Positions 17,757-26,869 of a DNA stretch of 64,000 nucleotides are shown piece after piece. Under the pieces are notes generated by a model. The model searched no databases and had not been told where the DNA came from. It worked only from the letters and a program-made list of their open reading frames with translations. The DNA lies in the NCBI GenBank assembly GCA_048266425.1, contig JBLWZN010000019.1:14374-78373 (forward strand). The letters run 5' to 3'. Made by a program: the position numbers and the translations under genes. Source of the stretch: Cerina sp048266425 (GTDB taxonomy: Bacteria > Bacteroidota > Bacteroidia > Flavobacteriales > Flavobacteriaceae). Within the stretch, counting starts at the first letter, position 1; each line of letters starts with the position of its first letter.

Positions 17757-17764
17757 TATCTTAA
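17757..17764 (+). promoter_or_regulatory. Probable promoter of the PhyH gene
   Basis: TATCTTAA matches TAnnTTTG at six of eight positions, and a TTG at 17735-17737 lies 19 bp upstream, the expected -33 spacing. Transcription would start near 17770, just before the ATG at 17784. Confidence 0.4.
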
Positions 17765-17783
17765 GTGGTCAAAATTCGCGACT

Positions 17784-18743
17784 ATGCAAAGCATGATGCC
17801 CAATACGAACCATAAGGACATTCCGGGGAATCCGTCCACAGCTACAACCAGCAAAATAAAATTAAGCGACCGATCCAATGGCAAACCTTTGCGGGTATTG
17901 AGCGAGGACGATTGGACCTTTTGGAAAGAGAACGGCTATATCGTTATAAAAAATGCGGTCGCCAAGGAGCAGGTAAGGACCACGGCCGATTTTCTATGGG
18001 AGTTTGAGGAAAAGGATCCCAATGACCCGGAAACTTGGTACGCCCCGCCTCGGGCAGAGATGCAAATGAAGGAACTTACGGGTACGGGAATGGTTGAGGT
18101 ATACAACCATCAACTCCTGTGGGATAATCGGCAGGTGCAAAAAGTATACGATGCCTTTGTAGATGTTTGGGGTACGGAAAAACTATGGGTAACTATAGAT
18201 CGTGCCAATCTCAATTTTCCCATACGCCCCGGTTTTGAACAAAAGGGATTTATCCATTGGGATTATGACCCCGAAACCAAACCCCAGAACGTGCAGGGAG
18301 TTTTGGCCTTAGCGGATCAGACCGATGAAAATATGGGAGGTTTTCAATGTATCCCTTGGCTATACCGAAACTACGAGCAATGGAAATTGACCCAGCCCGA
18401 GGACCGCGACCGTTTTAAGCCCAATGTTACGGATCTGGAGGATAAATTGGTCAAGGTTAAAATGGAAGCCGGCGACCTCCTGATCTTTAACAGTAGGGAA
18501 CCTCACGGGATCCGGCCCAACAAATCCAAGGATAGGGTACGGATCGCCCAATATATTTCCATGATGCCTGCAGAAGAAGACAATGAATCGCTTAGGCAGT
18601 GGCGCATAAATTCCTGGAAGCATAGAATTGCCCCCGAGGGTTATGCCTTTCCCGGAGATCCAAGAAACTGGGAACAAACCAAATACGATACCGCAAAATT
18701 ATCCCCATTGGGAGAGAAGTTGTTGGGACTCAAGAATTGGTGA
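17784..18743 (+). CDS. Phytanoyl-CoA dioxygenase (PhyH)-family Fe(II)/2-oxoglutarate enzyme
   Basis: From the ATG at 17784 (MQSMMPNTNHKD) the protein is 319 residues. The double-stranded beta-helix dioxygenase motif is clear: iron ligands in HWDYD (about residue 172), the distal histidine in NSREPHGIRPN (about 250) and the 2-oxoglutarate arginine in DRVRIAQYISM. The substrate cannot be deduced; PhyH relatives hydroxylate acyl-CoAs, ectoine or secondary metabolites. It is probably cytoplasmic, as no signal is seen. The upstream frame to 17730 adds a non-conserved leader and would overlap the promoter. Confidence 0.85.
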   Translation: MQSMMPNTNHKDIPGNPSTATTSKIKLSDRSNGKPLRVLSEDDWTFWKENGYIVIKNAVAKEQVRTTADFLWEFEEKDPNDPETWYAPPRAEMQMKELTGTGMVEVYNHQLLWDNRQVQKVYDAFVDVWGTEKLWVTIDRANLNFPIRPGFEQKGFIHWDYDPETKPQNVQGVLALADQTDENMGGFQCIPWLYRNYEQWKLTQPEDRDRFKPNVTDLEDKLVKVKMEAGDLLIFNSREPHGIRPNKSKDRVRIAQYISMMPAEEDNESLRQWRINSWKHRIAPEGYAFPGDPRNWEQTKYDTAKLSPLGEKLLGLKNW

Positions 18744-18760
18744 ATGGCCAAGGATCAGAA

Positions 18761-19837
18761 CTAGGCCCTTGATCGGATTTCCCTTTTCATGAATAACACA
18801 TAGGAAAATAGAAAGAACAATAACGTTATTGCCACCAATCCCGTAAACTGTGGCCAAACAAGTAATAAACTTTGGCCCAAGGGCAGGTTTCCTGGAATGG
18901 CGCCCATCATTTGTTCCATTGTCAGTGGGCCCAAACTGCGTATCGAGGGCGATAAAATGGTGGTAGTAATCTCGCTGAACAGTTCATTGGGCATAACCTG
19001 AGACATATAAAATTTCAGCTGTCCGGATCTATACATTGCAATCGGGGGTGCATTTTGGGAAGGTACTAGCCCACTGGCCACCATTTTAATGATCAGCGGA
19101 TAAAAAACGGTAAAGAACAACCATACCGCAATACAGGTCAAAGCCGAAGTGGCAGGTTGCCTAAAGCGGACCGAAAAGAAAATGGAAATACTAAGCCAAA
19201 ACCCTACATAAAAGACACTCAGCAAAGTATAGATCATAACACGCAAAAACTCTCCGGCTGTGGGCGGAATTCCTAAGGCAAACAGTCCGGCTCCCATTAC
19301 AAGAAAACTAAGGACGTAGAACAGGACGCTTATTACGGCCATTCCCGCTACGAATTTAGCCGTCAGAACATAATCCCGAGGAATGGGTTGGGCCAGAAGG
19401 CGGCTTAGGGTTCCCCTGTTCTGTTCGGAATTTATGGCATCGAAACCTAAACTTATTCCGAACAAGGGTCCCAAAAAGCCAATAAAAACAAAGAAGGCAG
19501 GCAGGGTTCCGTTAGAGCTTGAGAATAGGTTTAGGAAAAAGAAGGCATCTTCCCCGCCGCTTTCGGCAAAAGTTTTAGAAGTGTTAACGAGGGCCGTATA
19601 AAGCGTTCCTGCGCAGGTAAGGACAATGAGTGCAAAAAGGATGATAAAACGCCAGTTACGAATGTGGTCTGTAATTTCTTTTCTCACCATCGCCCAGAAA
19701 GGGGCCATGGGCAATTTCTTATGTCTTTCTTGCTTCTCGGGGTAGAAAAATCTCTTGGGCCCCAGCCAATCGGAAATTTCTGAAAACCTTATTTTCGGGA
19801 AATTAGGAAACCTCACCTTGTTTGGTATATAATTCAT
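18761..19837 (-). CDS. ABC-2-type transporter permease
   Basis: The 358-residue protein has a cytoplasmic N-terminus (about 55 residues) that ends in MVRKEITDHIRNWRFIILFALIV, the usual ABC-2 permease opening. About six membrane helices follow, with a large extracytoplasmic loop between helices 1 and 2. A GISLGFDAINSEQNRGTLSRLLAQPIPRDY segment forms the coupling region of this family. It is the third gene of an operon with the ATPase (25-bp gap) and the NEW3 protein. Substrate unknown; polysaccharide, drug or gliding-related cargo are all possible. Confidence 0.9.
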   Translation of the reverse strand: MNYIPNKVRFPNFPKIRFSEISDWLGPKRFFYPEKQERHKKLPMAPFWAMVRKEITDHIRNWRFIILFALIVLTCAGTLYTALVNTSKTFAESGGEDAFFFLNLFSSSNGTLPAFFVFIGFLGPLFGISLGFDAINSEQNRGTLSRLLAQPIPRDYVLTAKFVAGMAVISVLFYVLSFLVMGAGLFALGIPPTAGEFLRVMIYTLLSVFYVGFWLSISIFFSVRFRQPATSALTCIAVWLFFTVFYPLIIKMVASGLVPSQNAPPIAMYRSGQLKFYMSQVMPNELFSEITTTILSPSIRSLGPLTMEQMMGAIPGNLPLGQSLLLVWPQFTGLVAITLLFFLFSYVLFMKREIRSRA

Positions 19838-19862
19838 AGTCGCTCAACCTCTTGTCAATGAT

Positions 19863-20843
19863 TTAATTTCTCACAGCGTTCATTTCATCCAGAAAATATT
19901 GATCGTAAATATCATCCAGCCCATATTTCCTTTTATGGAGATACGTGAGGCCATATCCCGAATTTACGACCAGGCTCGACAATTCCGGAGCGATGTCACG
20001 GCTAGACTCTACCTTAATGTCGTGCTCCTTGACAAATGTCCGGGCCACCCCTTCAACTTTTTCCATTTTTTGTTTTAAAGCCTCCATGGGAACGGGCACT
20101 GGATGGCGTTTTTCGGGAGAGGCAACGATTCCAATTTCTGTGGTAAATGTATTTTTGGAGAACAGTTGTTCCGCAAGGGCACTTATATTTCCATCTGCCA
20201 ATAATTTTCCCTTCACAAAAATTCCTACCCGATCACATACCTGTTGTACCTGATGGAGGTGATGGGAAGAGAAAAGGACCGTAATCCCGTCCGTTCTACT
20301 AAGCCGTACGATGAGCTGCAGAAATTTTTTCATGCCTATAGGGTCTAGCCCTTGTGTAGGTTCGTCCATGATAATAACCTCGGGCTCCTTAATGAGCACA
20401 TCGGCCAAGCCCAGTCGCTGGCGCATTCCCTTGGAATATTTTCCTACTAGCTTGTCCCTTTCCTCGAATAGGCCCACCTCGTCCATGATTCTCAGGGCCT
20501 CCCGCACGGCCCTGTCCTTGGGTATATTGTTGAGTTTTGCGGTAAATAGAAGGTTTTGTAATCCGGTAAGATCGTTGTAAAATCCAACGTCCTCCGGCAG
20601 ATACCCTACCCGTTTTTTCACCTCGATAGGATTGCGCATAGGATTAATACCACAGACCGTGGCACTGCCCGAGTCTATTTCGGTTAGGCCTAGCAACATT
20701 AGGATAGTAGTAGATTTTCCGGCCCCGTTAGGACCTAATAGTCCAAAGATTTCCCCCTTCCCTATGGAGAGTGTTAAACCATCTACGGCCGTGCGATCTC
20801 CGTACTTTTTGGTCAGGGCGTTCATGGCTATCATCTCTTCCAT
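19863..20843 (-). CDS. ABC transporter ATP-binding protein
   Basis: From the ATG at 20841-20843 (MEEMIAMNALTKKYGDRTAV) the protein is 326 residues. The Walker A (GLLGPNGAGKST), Q-loop, signature (YSKGMRQRLGLADV), Walker B (VIIMDEPTQGLDP) and H-loop (FSSHHLHQV) are all intact. A C-terminal domain of about 100 residues, as in CcmA/NatA-type exporters, follows. The start lies 2 bp after the TAG of the NEW3 gene, so translation is probably coupled. An open frame extends to 20927, but that would run through the upstream gene. Confidence 0.93.
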   Translation of the reverse strand: MEEMIAMNALTKKYGDRTAVDGLTLSIGKGEIFGLLGPNGAGKSTTILMLLGLTEIDSGSATVCGINPMRNPIEVKKRVGYLPEDVGFYNDLTGLQNLLFTAKLNNIPKDRAVREALRIMDEVGLFEERDKLVGKYSKGMRQRLGLADVLIKEPEVIIMDEPTQGLDPIGMKKFLQLIVRLSRTDGITVLFSSHHLHQVQQVCDRVGIFVKGKLLADGNISALAEQLFSKNTFTTEIGIVASPEKRHPVPVPMEALKQKMEKVEGVARTFVKEHDIKVESSRDIAPELSSLVVNSGYGLTYLHKRKYGLDDIYDQYFLDEMNAVRN

Positions 20844-20845
20844 AG

Positions 20846-21991
20846 CTACCTTCTGCCGTATTTTTGGATGAGATGGTAGACCCCGTAAAGCGTACCCAGT
20901 ACGATAAGGATTCCGAGCCAACCCCAAAGCATTGGAGTCTTAACGGAAATCCGAAAGGAAGCAAGTGATTTGGCTTCGGGGGTACTTGCCGTGATCTTGG
21001 AGATGTAATCTCCCGGCACTGACTTGTCGGCAGCTTTTATGACTGCCACAACATTGGCACTCGCGCCGGGTTTAATTTGTGCAATGGTATCGGGCTTTAT
21101 GGAAATTTCCCAGTTTTTGGGTTTGGCGGTCGAGAAAACCACATTGTTCAGTTCACTGGTACCAGTATTTACCAACATGAGCTCCAAATTTTTTTCATCT
21201 CCGGCGGTAATCTTGGAGCTCAATAGCCCTGTAGGGGTAGTTAGTTCCATATCGTAAGTACCCGTAATTACGACTTCCAACGGCAAATGGGCCTCGCTGC
21301 TACTGTTTATCGCATGTACTTGGATCTTGTAGGTCCCCGCCTCCACGAATACCGGAGGAGTAACTTCAACGGTAATGTTAGTGGTTTTCCCGGGATCTAT
21401 TTCTACTGCGGTCGCCTGTTTGTAGTTGGGCTTAAAGATGACGTTCCATCCACGGGGAGCTCTAGCCTGCAGGGAATACATCTGCTTTTCCCCGGTTTCG
21501 TTCTTTAATTTGGCAGCAAATTGGAAATTGGATTTGGAATTGCCCTCCATATTGATCTGCTCACAGAAAAATTCGGTCTTATAGGTTCCTTTTTCCGATA
21601 CGTTGATGACAATGGGCAAAACGTCGTAATTGTTGGCGATCACCTTGATCCGATATTTGCCCTTATCGACTTTTGCAGGTACGTTTACCTCAAGGTTTAT
21701 TGTTTTTTTGTCGCCTGGGAGAACCGATATCCTGTTTATTGCGAATCCTCCCGCTTTCAGGGTGTACGCCCAATCTTGCGGGAGACCCAAAAGGGAAATG
21801 CCGATGTCCTTCACTTGGCTGCCATGATTTTCAACATCGATGGAATAGGCAATGGATTCCCCTGGAGGCACAGAAATCTCAGTATAGGGAGTGTAAAGGA
21901 GAACGCCGTTTCCAGCAGATGCGATGTAGGGGAGTAAGAGAAATAAAAAAATTGGGAAAAGGGTTTTGGGAAGGTGGTCTAAATTATTCAT
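20846..21991 (-). CDS. NEW3-domain envelope protein of an ABC exporter operon
   Basis: The 381-residue protein has an N-terminal signal (hydrophobic 10-25, ending ASAGN), three NPCBM-associated NEW3/Ig-like repeats (about residues 35-130, 145-245 and 250-350, with motifs VPPGESIAYSIDVENHG, IDPGKTTNITVEVTPP and IKPGASANVVAVIKA) and one C-terminal transmembrane helix (about 355-375). It is therefore an extracytoplasmic protein anchored by its C-terminus. It is first in the operon. The architecture suggests that it presents or receives the exported substrate, but this is inference. Confidence 0.85.
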   Translation of the reverse strand: MNNLDHLPKTLFPIFLFLLLPYIASAGNGVLLYTPYTEISVPPGESIAYSIDVENHGSQVKDIGISLLGLPQDWAYTLKAGGFAINRISVLPGDKKTINLEVNVPAKVDKGKYRIKVIANNYDVLPIVINVSEKGTYKTEFFCEQINMEGNSKSNFQFAAKLKNETGEKQMYSLQARAPRGWNVIFKPNYKQATAVEIDPGKTTNITVEVTPPVFVEAGTYKIQVHAINSSSEAHLPLEVVITGTYDMELTTPTGLLSSKITAGDEKNLELMLVNTGTSELNNVVFSTAKPKNWEISIKPDTIAQIKPGASANVVAVIKAADKSVPGDYISKITASTPEAKSLASFRISVKTPMLWGWLGILIVLGTLYGVYHLIQKYGRR

Positions 21992-22299
21992 ATAAAATTG
22001 CTATTAAAATTTCAAATGAATTAACTGCTTAAACTATTAAAGCTGTCCAAATTTAAAACAGCACATAAAAAATGAATATTATAGAAAACTTAAAATATGG
22101 TTAAGGAATTCCTAAAATGGAATCTAACTAATTATGGCAATCATAATTTGAATGGGCCTTGATGAATTTATTTGGGTCCTATTTTAGGGCCGCGGGTAAA
22201 TTGCAGATGGCATTGCCTTGTCCCAAAGGGCTACATTTTGCGGTATTCCTTGCCCTTGCTCCAAATTAAATGGTATTTTTGCGCCCCTAAAATAAAACC
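21992..22299. other. Divergent spacer between the NEW3 operon and sulP
   Basis: 308 bp, AT-rich on the left. It holds the sulP promoter at 22274-22281. I see no hairpin or ORF. Confidence 0.4.
22274..22281 (+). promoter_or_regulatory. -7 element (TATTTTTG) for sulP
   Basis: A full TAnnTTTG match with a TTG at 22250-22252, 21 bp upstream. The GTG start codon is 18 bp downstream. Confidence 0.6.
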
Positions 22300-23829
22300 G
22301 TGAAGAAGTATCTGAATTTATTCGATTTTTCCCAAAAGGTCAATTATAGAACAGAAGTCCTATCGGGTCTTACCGTTGCCCTGGCCTTGGTCCCCGAGGC
22401 CATTGCCTTTGCTATCATCGCCGGCCTCTCCCCATTGACAGGTCTTTATGCTGCATTTGTCATGGGCTTGGTGACCTCCATATTTGGCGGTCGGCCTGGG
22501 ATGATATCCGGTGCCACCGGTGCAGTGGCGGTGGTTATTGTAGCCTTGGCAAAATCGCATGGGGTGGAATATGTTTTTGCCACCGTGGTTCTGGCGGGGA
22601 TAATTCAAATGGCTGCAGGTTTTCTGAAGTTGGGCAAACTGATGCGTTTAGTGCCACAGCCTGTTATTTTTGGCTTCGTCAACGGTTTGGCGATCATCAT
22701 CTTTATGTCCCAGATGGTACAGTTCAAAAATGTTGACGGGGATTGGTTAACCGGAACCCCTATGTATATTTTGTTGGCCCTGGTATTGGTTACTATGATC
22801 GTTATTTGGGGTCTTCCTAAACTGACCAAAGCCTTTCCCGCTTCTTTGGCGGCCATATTATTGGTGTTTGGGATCGTGGTGTTTTTTAATATAGACACTA
22901 GGACAATCGGGGATATAGCTTCAATACAAGGAGGGTTTCCCCCTTTTCATATCCCGGATATCCCATGGAGTTTTAAGACCTTGGAAATTATTTTTCCCTA
23001 TGCAGCGATCGTTGCGGGGGTAGGGCTGATCGAAAGCCTTTTGACCCTGAACATTATTGATGAAATTACGGAGACCCGGGGCCGGGGCAATAAGGAAGCC
23101 GTCGCCCAAGGTACCGCGAATATTTTGTCCGGTTTCTTTTCCGGAATGGGAGGTTGTGCCATGATCGGACAGAGTTTGATAAACACCTCCAATGGGGCCC
23201 GTGCCAGGTTGTCTGGTATTGTAGCGGCCATCATGCTGCTGGTCTTCATTATGTTCGGAGCTAGTTTAATAGAAAGGGTCCCTATGGCCGCCCTTACCGG
23301 ATTGATGATTATGGTGGCCATCGGTACGTTTGAATGGGCCAGTCTTAGAACGTTCAACAAGATGCCAAAATCGGACGTCATGGTCATGGTCATGGTGACC
23401 TTGGTTACTATTTTTCTACATAATTTGGCCTTGGCCGTTTTGGTAGGGGTCATAATTTCCGCCTTGGTATTTTCCTGGGACAATGCCAAGCGCATCCGTG
23501 CCAGAAAGCGGATCGATGAAAATGGGGCTAAGCATTATGAAATCTACGGACCCCTGTTTTTTGGGTCCGTGAGTACTTTTAATGAAAAATTTGATGTGCT
23601 CAACGACCCCTCCGAGGTCATTATCGACTTTAAGGAGAGCAGGGTAGCGGATATGTCCGCTATAGAAGCCCTGAACAAGATTACGGAACGCTATCAAAAA
23701 GTAGGCAAAAAGGTGCATTTAAAACACTTGAGCAAGGACTGTAAACGCCTGCTTATGAATGCGGACGAGATTATCGATGTAAACGTTTTGGAAGATCCTA
23801 CTTATAAGGTTGCCGTAGATAAAATTTAA
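22300..23829 (+). CDS. SulP-family inorganic anion transporter
   Basis: The 509-residue protein starts with GTG. It has the SulP core of 10-14 membrane helices with the N-terminal signature SGLTVALALVPEAIAFAIIAGLSPLTGLYAAF, the FGGRPGMISGATGA motif that lines the substrate site, and a C-terminal STAS domain (about residues 400-505). It probably carries sulfate or bicarbonate with Na+ or H+ across the inner membrane. No carbonic anhydrase or sulfate-assimilation gene is adjacent, so the anion is undecided. Confidence 0.93.
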   Translation: MKKYLNLFDFSQKVNYRTEVLSGLTVALALVPEAIAFAIIAGLSPLTGLYAAFVMGLVTSIFGGRPGMISGATGAVAVVIVALAKSHGVEYVFATVVLAGIIQMAAGFLKLGKLMRLVPQPVIFGFVNGLAIIIFMSQMVQFKNVDGDWLTGTPMYILLALVLVTMIVIWGLPKLTKAFPASLAAILLVFGIVVFFNIDTRTIGDIASIQGGFPPFHIPDIPWSFKTLEIIFPYAAIVAGVGLIESLLTLNIIDEITETRGRGNKEAVAQGTANILSGFFSGMGGCAMIGQSLINTSNGARARLSGIVAAIMLLVFIMFGASLIERVPMAALTGLMIMVAIGTFEWASLRTFNKMPKSDVMVMVMVTLVTIFLHNLALAVLVGVIISALVFSWDNAKRIRARKRIDENGAKHYEIYGPLFFGSVSTFNEKFDVLNDPSEVIIDFKESRVADMSAIEALNKITERYQKVGKKVHLKHLSKDCKRLLMNADEIIDVNVLEDPTYKVAVDKI

Positions 23830-23842
23830 AGGTGAACGACAA

Positions 23843-25063
23843 TTAGAATTTTTCTATTATGGTCCCCAAGCCTATACCGAAGACCTTTTTAGAAATGGCG
23901 TCCAATTGGTCTTCCTTTCCCATAAAGTGAAAAACGCTGTGGTTGTGAACCATTTTGTCTCCTGGGCTTAAAAATGCCGCGGGCGATACGCTCTCGATCT
24001 CATAAAAGGGCCCCATCTGCGAACCGTCCTCCAAGGGGCCGTCGTTGTAGGCGTTGATGGCGTCGCCCTTGAACGGATCCTTGTCCGGGGTCCATTCCTG
24101 GTTTAGGTACACCGCTTCCTGTTCCACATCAAAAAGGGCAATGGTAAGAATATGGTTGGTCGCATCATAACTTCCCGCTACGTTCCTGGCCCTTCGGGGA
24201 GGAACACCAAGCTTTCCCCGGGAATTTCCATCGGCCTTAAAGAAAATGGTATTATTATCATACTTGATCCTATCTTCAGGGATTTCCCCAAAATAGTCGG
24301 TCGTGGCAACTTTGCCAGGGGCGTCTTCTTGATAGGGAATCACGATAGTGGTCCTATCCGAGGGCGGGAACATATCCAGCATCCAGATACAGGGGGCCCC
24401 GGTCTCTTCGGTCCATGCATTTCTGCCCGTATTCTCTATCTCATTGCTCGTTTTATACCCTACCGATTCCAGTTGGCCAAGATCGATCTGCAATAAAGAT
24501 TCTATTTGCTGCCTATCCAAGATCTGAACGCTTCTTACCGCTTTAATATCCAATGGTGTATCGGCATAGTTCCTTAATGACATCCGTTTTTCCATCCGTA
24601 CGACCGTAGGGTTTTTTTCGGACACCTGCCAGCTTTCGGAATCGATGGGTGGTGGCGTATTCCAATGGTCAAAGGTCATTTGCTCTCCCGGTTTAAAGAA
24701 CAGGGAGAATTTGCTCCCTTCTGGCCCTAGCCAGAACCTATTCTCCCCTCCATAGGCGTTCATGTGCGGATCCAGATCCCCGTCAAATGCCTTGTAATTT
24801 ATCCAACCTAAACTCTTGCCCTTATCCCCCTTGGCCGAAGAGGTAAATACCTTGGCCTGATATTTTGCGGAGACCAAGACCTTGGCGCTGCCGCTTTGAA
24901 GTACGATCAGATCTTTATCCCTATTTACCAGGAATTCCTGGTCAAAGCCCAAGCTGCCCTCATTGTAGGTATGTTTTTCCATTTTTTTATTTTTTTGATC
25001 GGTTTGGCCGCAGCCCACAAGAAACAGCATTCCGAGGGAGAGATAAATTAGGTTGTTTTTCAT
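23843..25063 (-). CDS. DUF6786-type lipoprotein
   Basis: The 406-residue protein has a lipoprotein signal (MKNNLIYLSLGMLFLVGC). The mature part is beta-rich, with an aromatic centre (NAYGGENRFWLGPEGSKFSLFF, FDHWNTPPPID) resembling the galactose-mutarotase-like fold. I associate it with DUF6786, a Bacteroidota family often found with carbohydrate-active genes. No catalytic residues can be assigned. It lies 101 bp downstream of the GH172-type gene on the same strand and may act in the same sugar pathway. Confidence 0.75.
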   Translation of the reverse strand: MKNNLIYLSLGMLFLVGCGQTDQKNKKMEKHTYNEGSLGFDQEFLVNRDKDLIVLQSGSAKVLVSAKYQAKVFTSSAKGDKGKSLGWINYKAFDGDLDPHMNAYGGENRFWLGPEGSKFSLFFKPGEQMTFDHWNTPPPIDSESWQVSEKNPTVVRMEKRMSLRNYADTPLDIKAVRSVQILDRQQIESLLQIDLGQLESVGYKTSNEIENTGRNAWTEETGAPCIWMLDMFPPSDRTTIVIPYQEDAPGKVATTDYFGEIPEDRIKYDNNTIFFKADGNSRGKLGVPPRRARNVAGSYDATNHILTIALFDVEQEAVYLNQEWTPDKDPFKGDAINAYNDGPLEDGSQMGPFYEIESVSPAAFLSPGDKMVHNHSVFHFMGKEDQLDAISKKVFGIGLGTIIEKF

Positions 25064-25084
25064 TGTGGTTTTTCTTGATTAACT

Positions 25085-25155
25085 GCTAAAGATTTATCCT
25101 TACCCTTTCCCCTTTAATCCATTAACTTTTCGTCCTTCCGTCCTTTGTCCATTAC
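25085..25155. repeat. Pyrimidine-rich short-word tract
   Basis: The spacer reads as iterated words (CCTTTCCC, CGTCCTTCCGTCCTTTGTCC). The last word recurs near 30934-30948 as part of a long hairpin. No coding potential. Confidence 0.35.
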
Positions 25156-25164
25156 AGGTTGTCA

Positions 25165-26316
25165 CTAATTCACTTCCAGTTCATCTTTGGAAGGCAGCTT
25201 CGGGAACGGGGCATGTGGTTCTGTTTGGTACCAGTATACCACGGAGCTAATATCCGACTTTTGGGGAAGGTACCGGCCTCCGCTTCTCCAGCCCAGATCC
25301 TGAATGGTTACCCTTAACGATTTATCGAACCGTATAGGGTCTTGGATGTGCCATCTATAAAGTCCGAAACGCTGCTGGGAATCGTATAGTCCGTCCGGGC
25401 GTATCACCTGGTGCAACCCGGCATAGGCCGTGGAAAATTCTTCGTACTCGTGGGTCTTTTTGTTCTCGAAATTATAGGATCCCAAAAAATAATCTTCGGT
25501 CCCCGTGCCGTTGATGGTCGGAAATTCCTGGTCCCCGTCCATAAAGAACTTGATCTCCCCTTCGCCCCACCAGCCCTTGTTGTTCACCTGCCAGGCCATA
25601 TAGGTGCCCACGTACTGGCCTTTGCCCTTAATGTCATCCACCAAGGTGTACAACGAGCCCTTTGTGGGATTGCTTCTCCTAAACTGGGCGTGGAAATAGG
25701 CGGCATCCTTGGGGACCTCTGTCAGAGTATAATCTATTTGATAGTAGAGGTACATTTCCTTTTCCCCTATGTTCTCCATGGTGATCCTGCATTTTTTACG
25801 GAAGGGCATGGGCCAATAGGAATTAAAGGCACTGCCTGGGTTTACCGTTACGGGAATGGAGTTCAGGGGAGCGTATTGCCCCCAACCCATCCCAAAGAAA
25901 TCCCCTACGGGGACTTCAACAGAGGGTTCTTTTTCATCGTCCCAATAAATACGCAAGATAGAATACCGCCAATTCCCTGTTGGGGTGAGCCACATATGTT
26001 GAATGGCGCCTTCATCGTTTATTTCGGCCATAGTAAAGGTCTGTCCTGGTTCTATTCGGACAGAAGGACTTACCTTCCAGCCTTTCCCCAGTTCACGGGC
26101 GGCATTACTTCCGGTTCCGTTTCCAAGATCGGCCATACCTCCTTTTCCTGGTTCCCCAGTAAAGTTTTCGGGGCTGATGGACCTGGTCTTTGCATCCGAT
26201 AGCAAAAAGATATTTCCGATATTGGAATCGAGACCATTGTATTTTCCATTGTTTTGGGCAATGGAATTAAGAGTACAGAGAGCTGTAAAAATTAAAAGAA
26301 GGGTTGGTTTTTGCAT
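25165..26316 (-). CDS. DUF2961 protein (glycoside hydrolase family 172-like)
   Basis: From the ATG at 26314-26316 (MQKPTLLLIFTALCTLNSIA) the protein is 383 residues with a cleavable signal. DUF2961 landmarks include ENFTGEPGKGGMAD, GAIQHMWLTP, RIYWDDEKEPSVEVPVGDFFG, NGTGTEDYFLGSYNF and a late RWHIQDPIRF. Characterised GH172 members act on alpha-D-fructofuranosides and alpha-D-arabinofuranosides and form jelly-roll oligomers. GTGTEDYF contains the acidic residues proposed for catalysis in the family. It is probably periplasmic. The longer frame to 26370 adds a non-conserved leader. Confidence 0.88.
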   Translation of the reverse strand: MQKPTLLLIFTALCTLNSIAQNNGKYNGLDSNIGNIFLLSDAKTRSISPENFTGEPGKGGMADLGNGTGSNAARELGKGWKVSPSVRIEPGQTFTMAEINDEGAIQHMWLTPTGNWRYSILRIYWDDEKEPSVEVPVGDFFGMGWGQYAPLNSIPVTVNPGSAFNSYWPMPFRKKCRITMENIGEKEMYLYYQIDYTLTEVPKDAAYFHAQFRRSNPTKGSLYTLVDDIKGKGQYVGTYMAWQVNNKGWWGEGEIKFFMDGDQEFPTINGTGTEDYFLGSYNFENKKTHEYEEFSTAYAGLHQVIRPDGLYDSQQRFGLYRWHIQDPIRFDKSLRVTIQDLGWRSGGRYLPQKSDISSVVYWYQTEPHAPFPKLPSKDELEVN

Positions 26317-26649
26317 GGCTGTAGATTTAATTGAACAAAGAAACGATCCTAAAAACGGCTTCATTTCCAAAAGTAATTAAAACCACGGAATTTTTGTCGT
26401 AGGTTCCTGCTCATAACAAATTTGAAAATCTACATAAGGCCGGATCCCAAATTATAACTTGGGACAGGGTTTATGCTATTTAATGGAATCCTTTGGCAGT
26501 AACGTTTAGTGTCCATGGATGCATAGCCACTGGCCATTCTCTTTTACAAATATACGGGTAGATTTGCCTTTAGATTTAAAATGTTGTATGTGTTAACGAC
26601 CAACTTCTTTAAATACAATAAGCTTAACAAGGATCCGGCCTAGAACGGA

Positions 26650-26679
26650 CCCCTCCCTAATCTTCCCCCAAGGGGAGGG
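26650..26679. repeat. CCCTCCC/GGGAGGG palindrome
   Basis: CCCTCCC and GGGGAGGG enclose TAATCTTCCCCCAA. This is a dispersed hairpin type common in flavobacterial spacers rather than a terminator, as no U-tract follows. Confidence 0.5.
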
Positions 26680-26728
26680 AACCCGTTTTTGTTGAAATAA
26701 GACCGTCTATTTCTTAAAGGATCCGCTC

Positions 26729-26766
26729 CCCTCCCTGCCCGTACCGTTCAGGCGGGCTTGGGAGGG
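26729..26766. repeat. Palindromic repeat, family 2 (TGCCCGTACCG...CGGGC)
   Basis: The outer arms CCTCCC/GGGAGG and inner arms GCCCG/CGGGC form a two-part hairpin. The core TGCCCGTACCGTTCAGGCGG, plus GC, is related to sequences at 30672-30694, 44599-44624 and 44651-44682. Confidence 0.55.
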
Positions 26767-26869
26767 GGTGGGGGAGGTCAAACGGGGCAAAGAGGTGTTG
26801 GCTCAAGTAGGCATTTTCAATAGGAACTGAAATTTTTCAATTCAAAAAATTGTTTTAGTACTAGGTTCT

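Larger units (their letters stand above)
17309..17783. other. Spacer holding a candidate small-RNA gene
   Basis: 475 bp between divergent genes (gpsA and phyH). Its right part contains a complete transcription unit without an ORF: a TAACTTTG promoter element at 17538-17545 and an intrinsic terminator at 17695-17727, described separately. The rest (17309-17530) is AT-rich and featureless. Confidence 0.5.
26317..26869. other. 553-bp spacer with palindromic elements
   Basis: No gene is visible. The right half holds two GC-rich palindromes (26650-26679 and 26729-26766), listed separately. The left half, near 26370-26640, is AT-rich and without structure that I can support. Confidence 0.5.

Noticed and set aside
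25411..26202. Open frame of 263 codons on the plus strand
   Set aside because: Antisense to the DUF2961 gene, which is supported by a signal peptide and family motifs.
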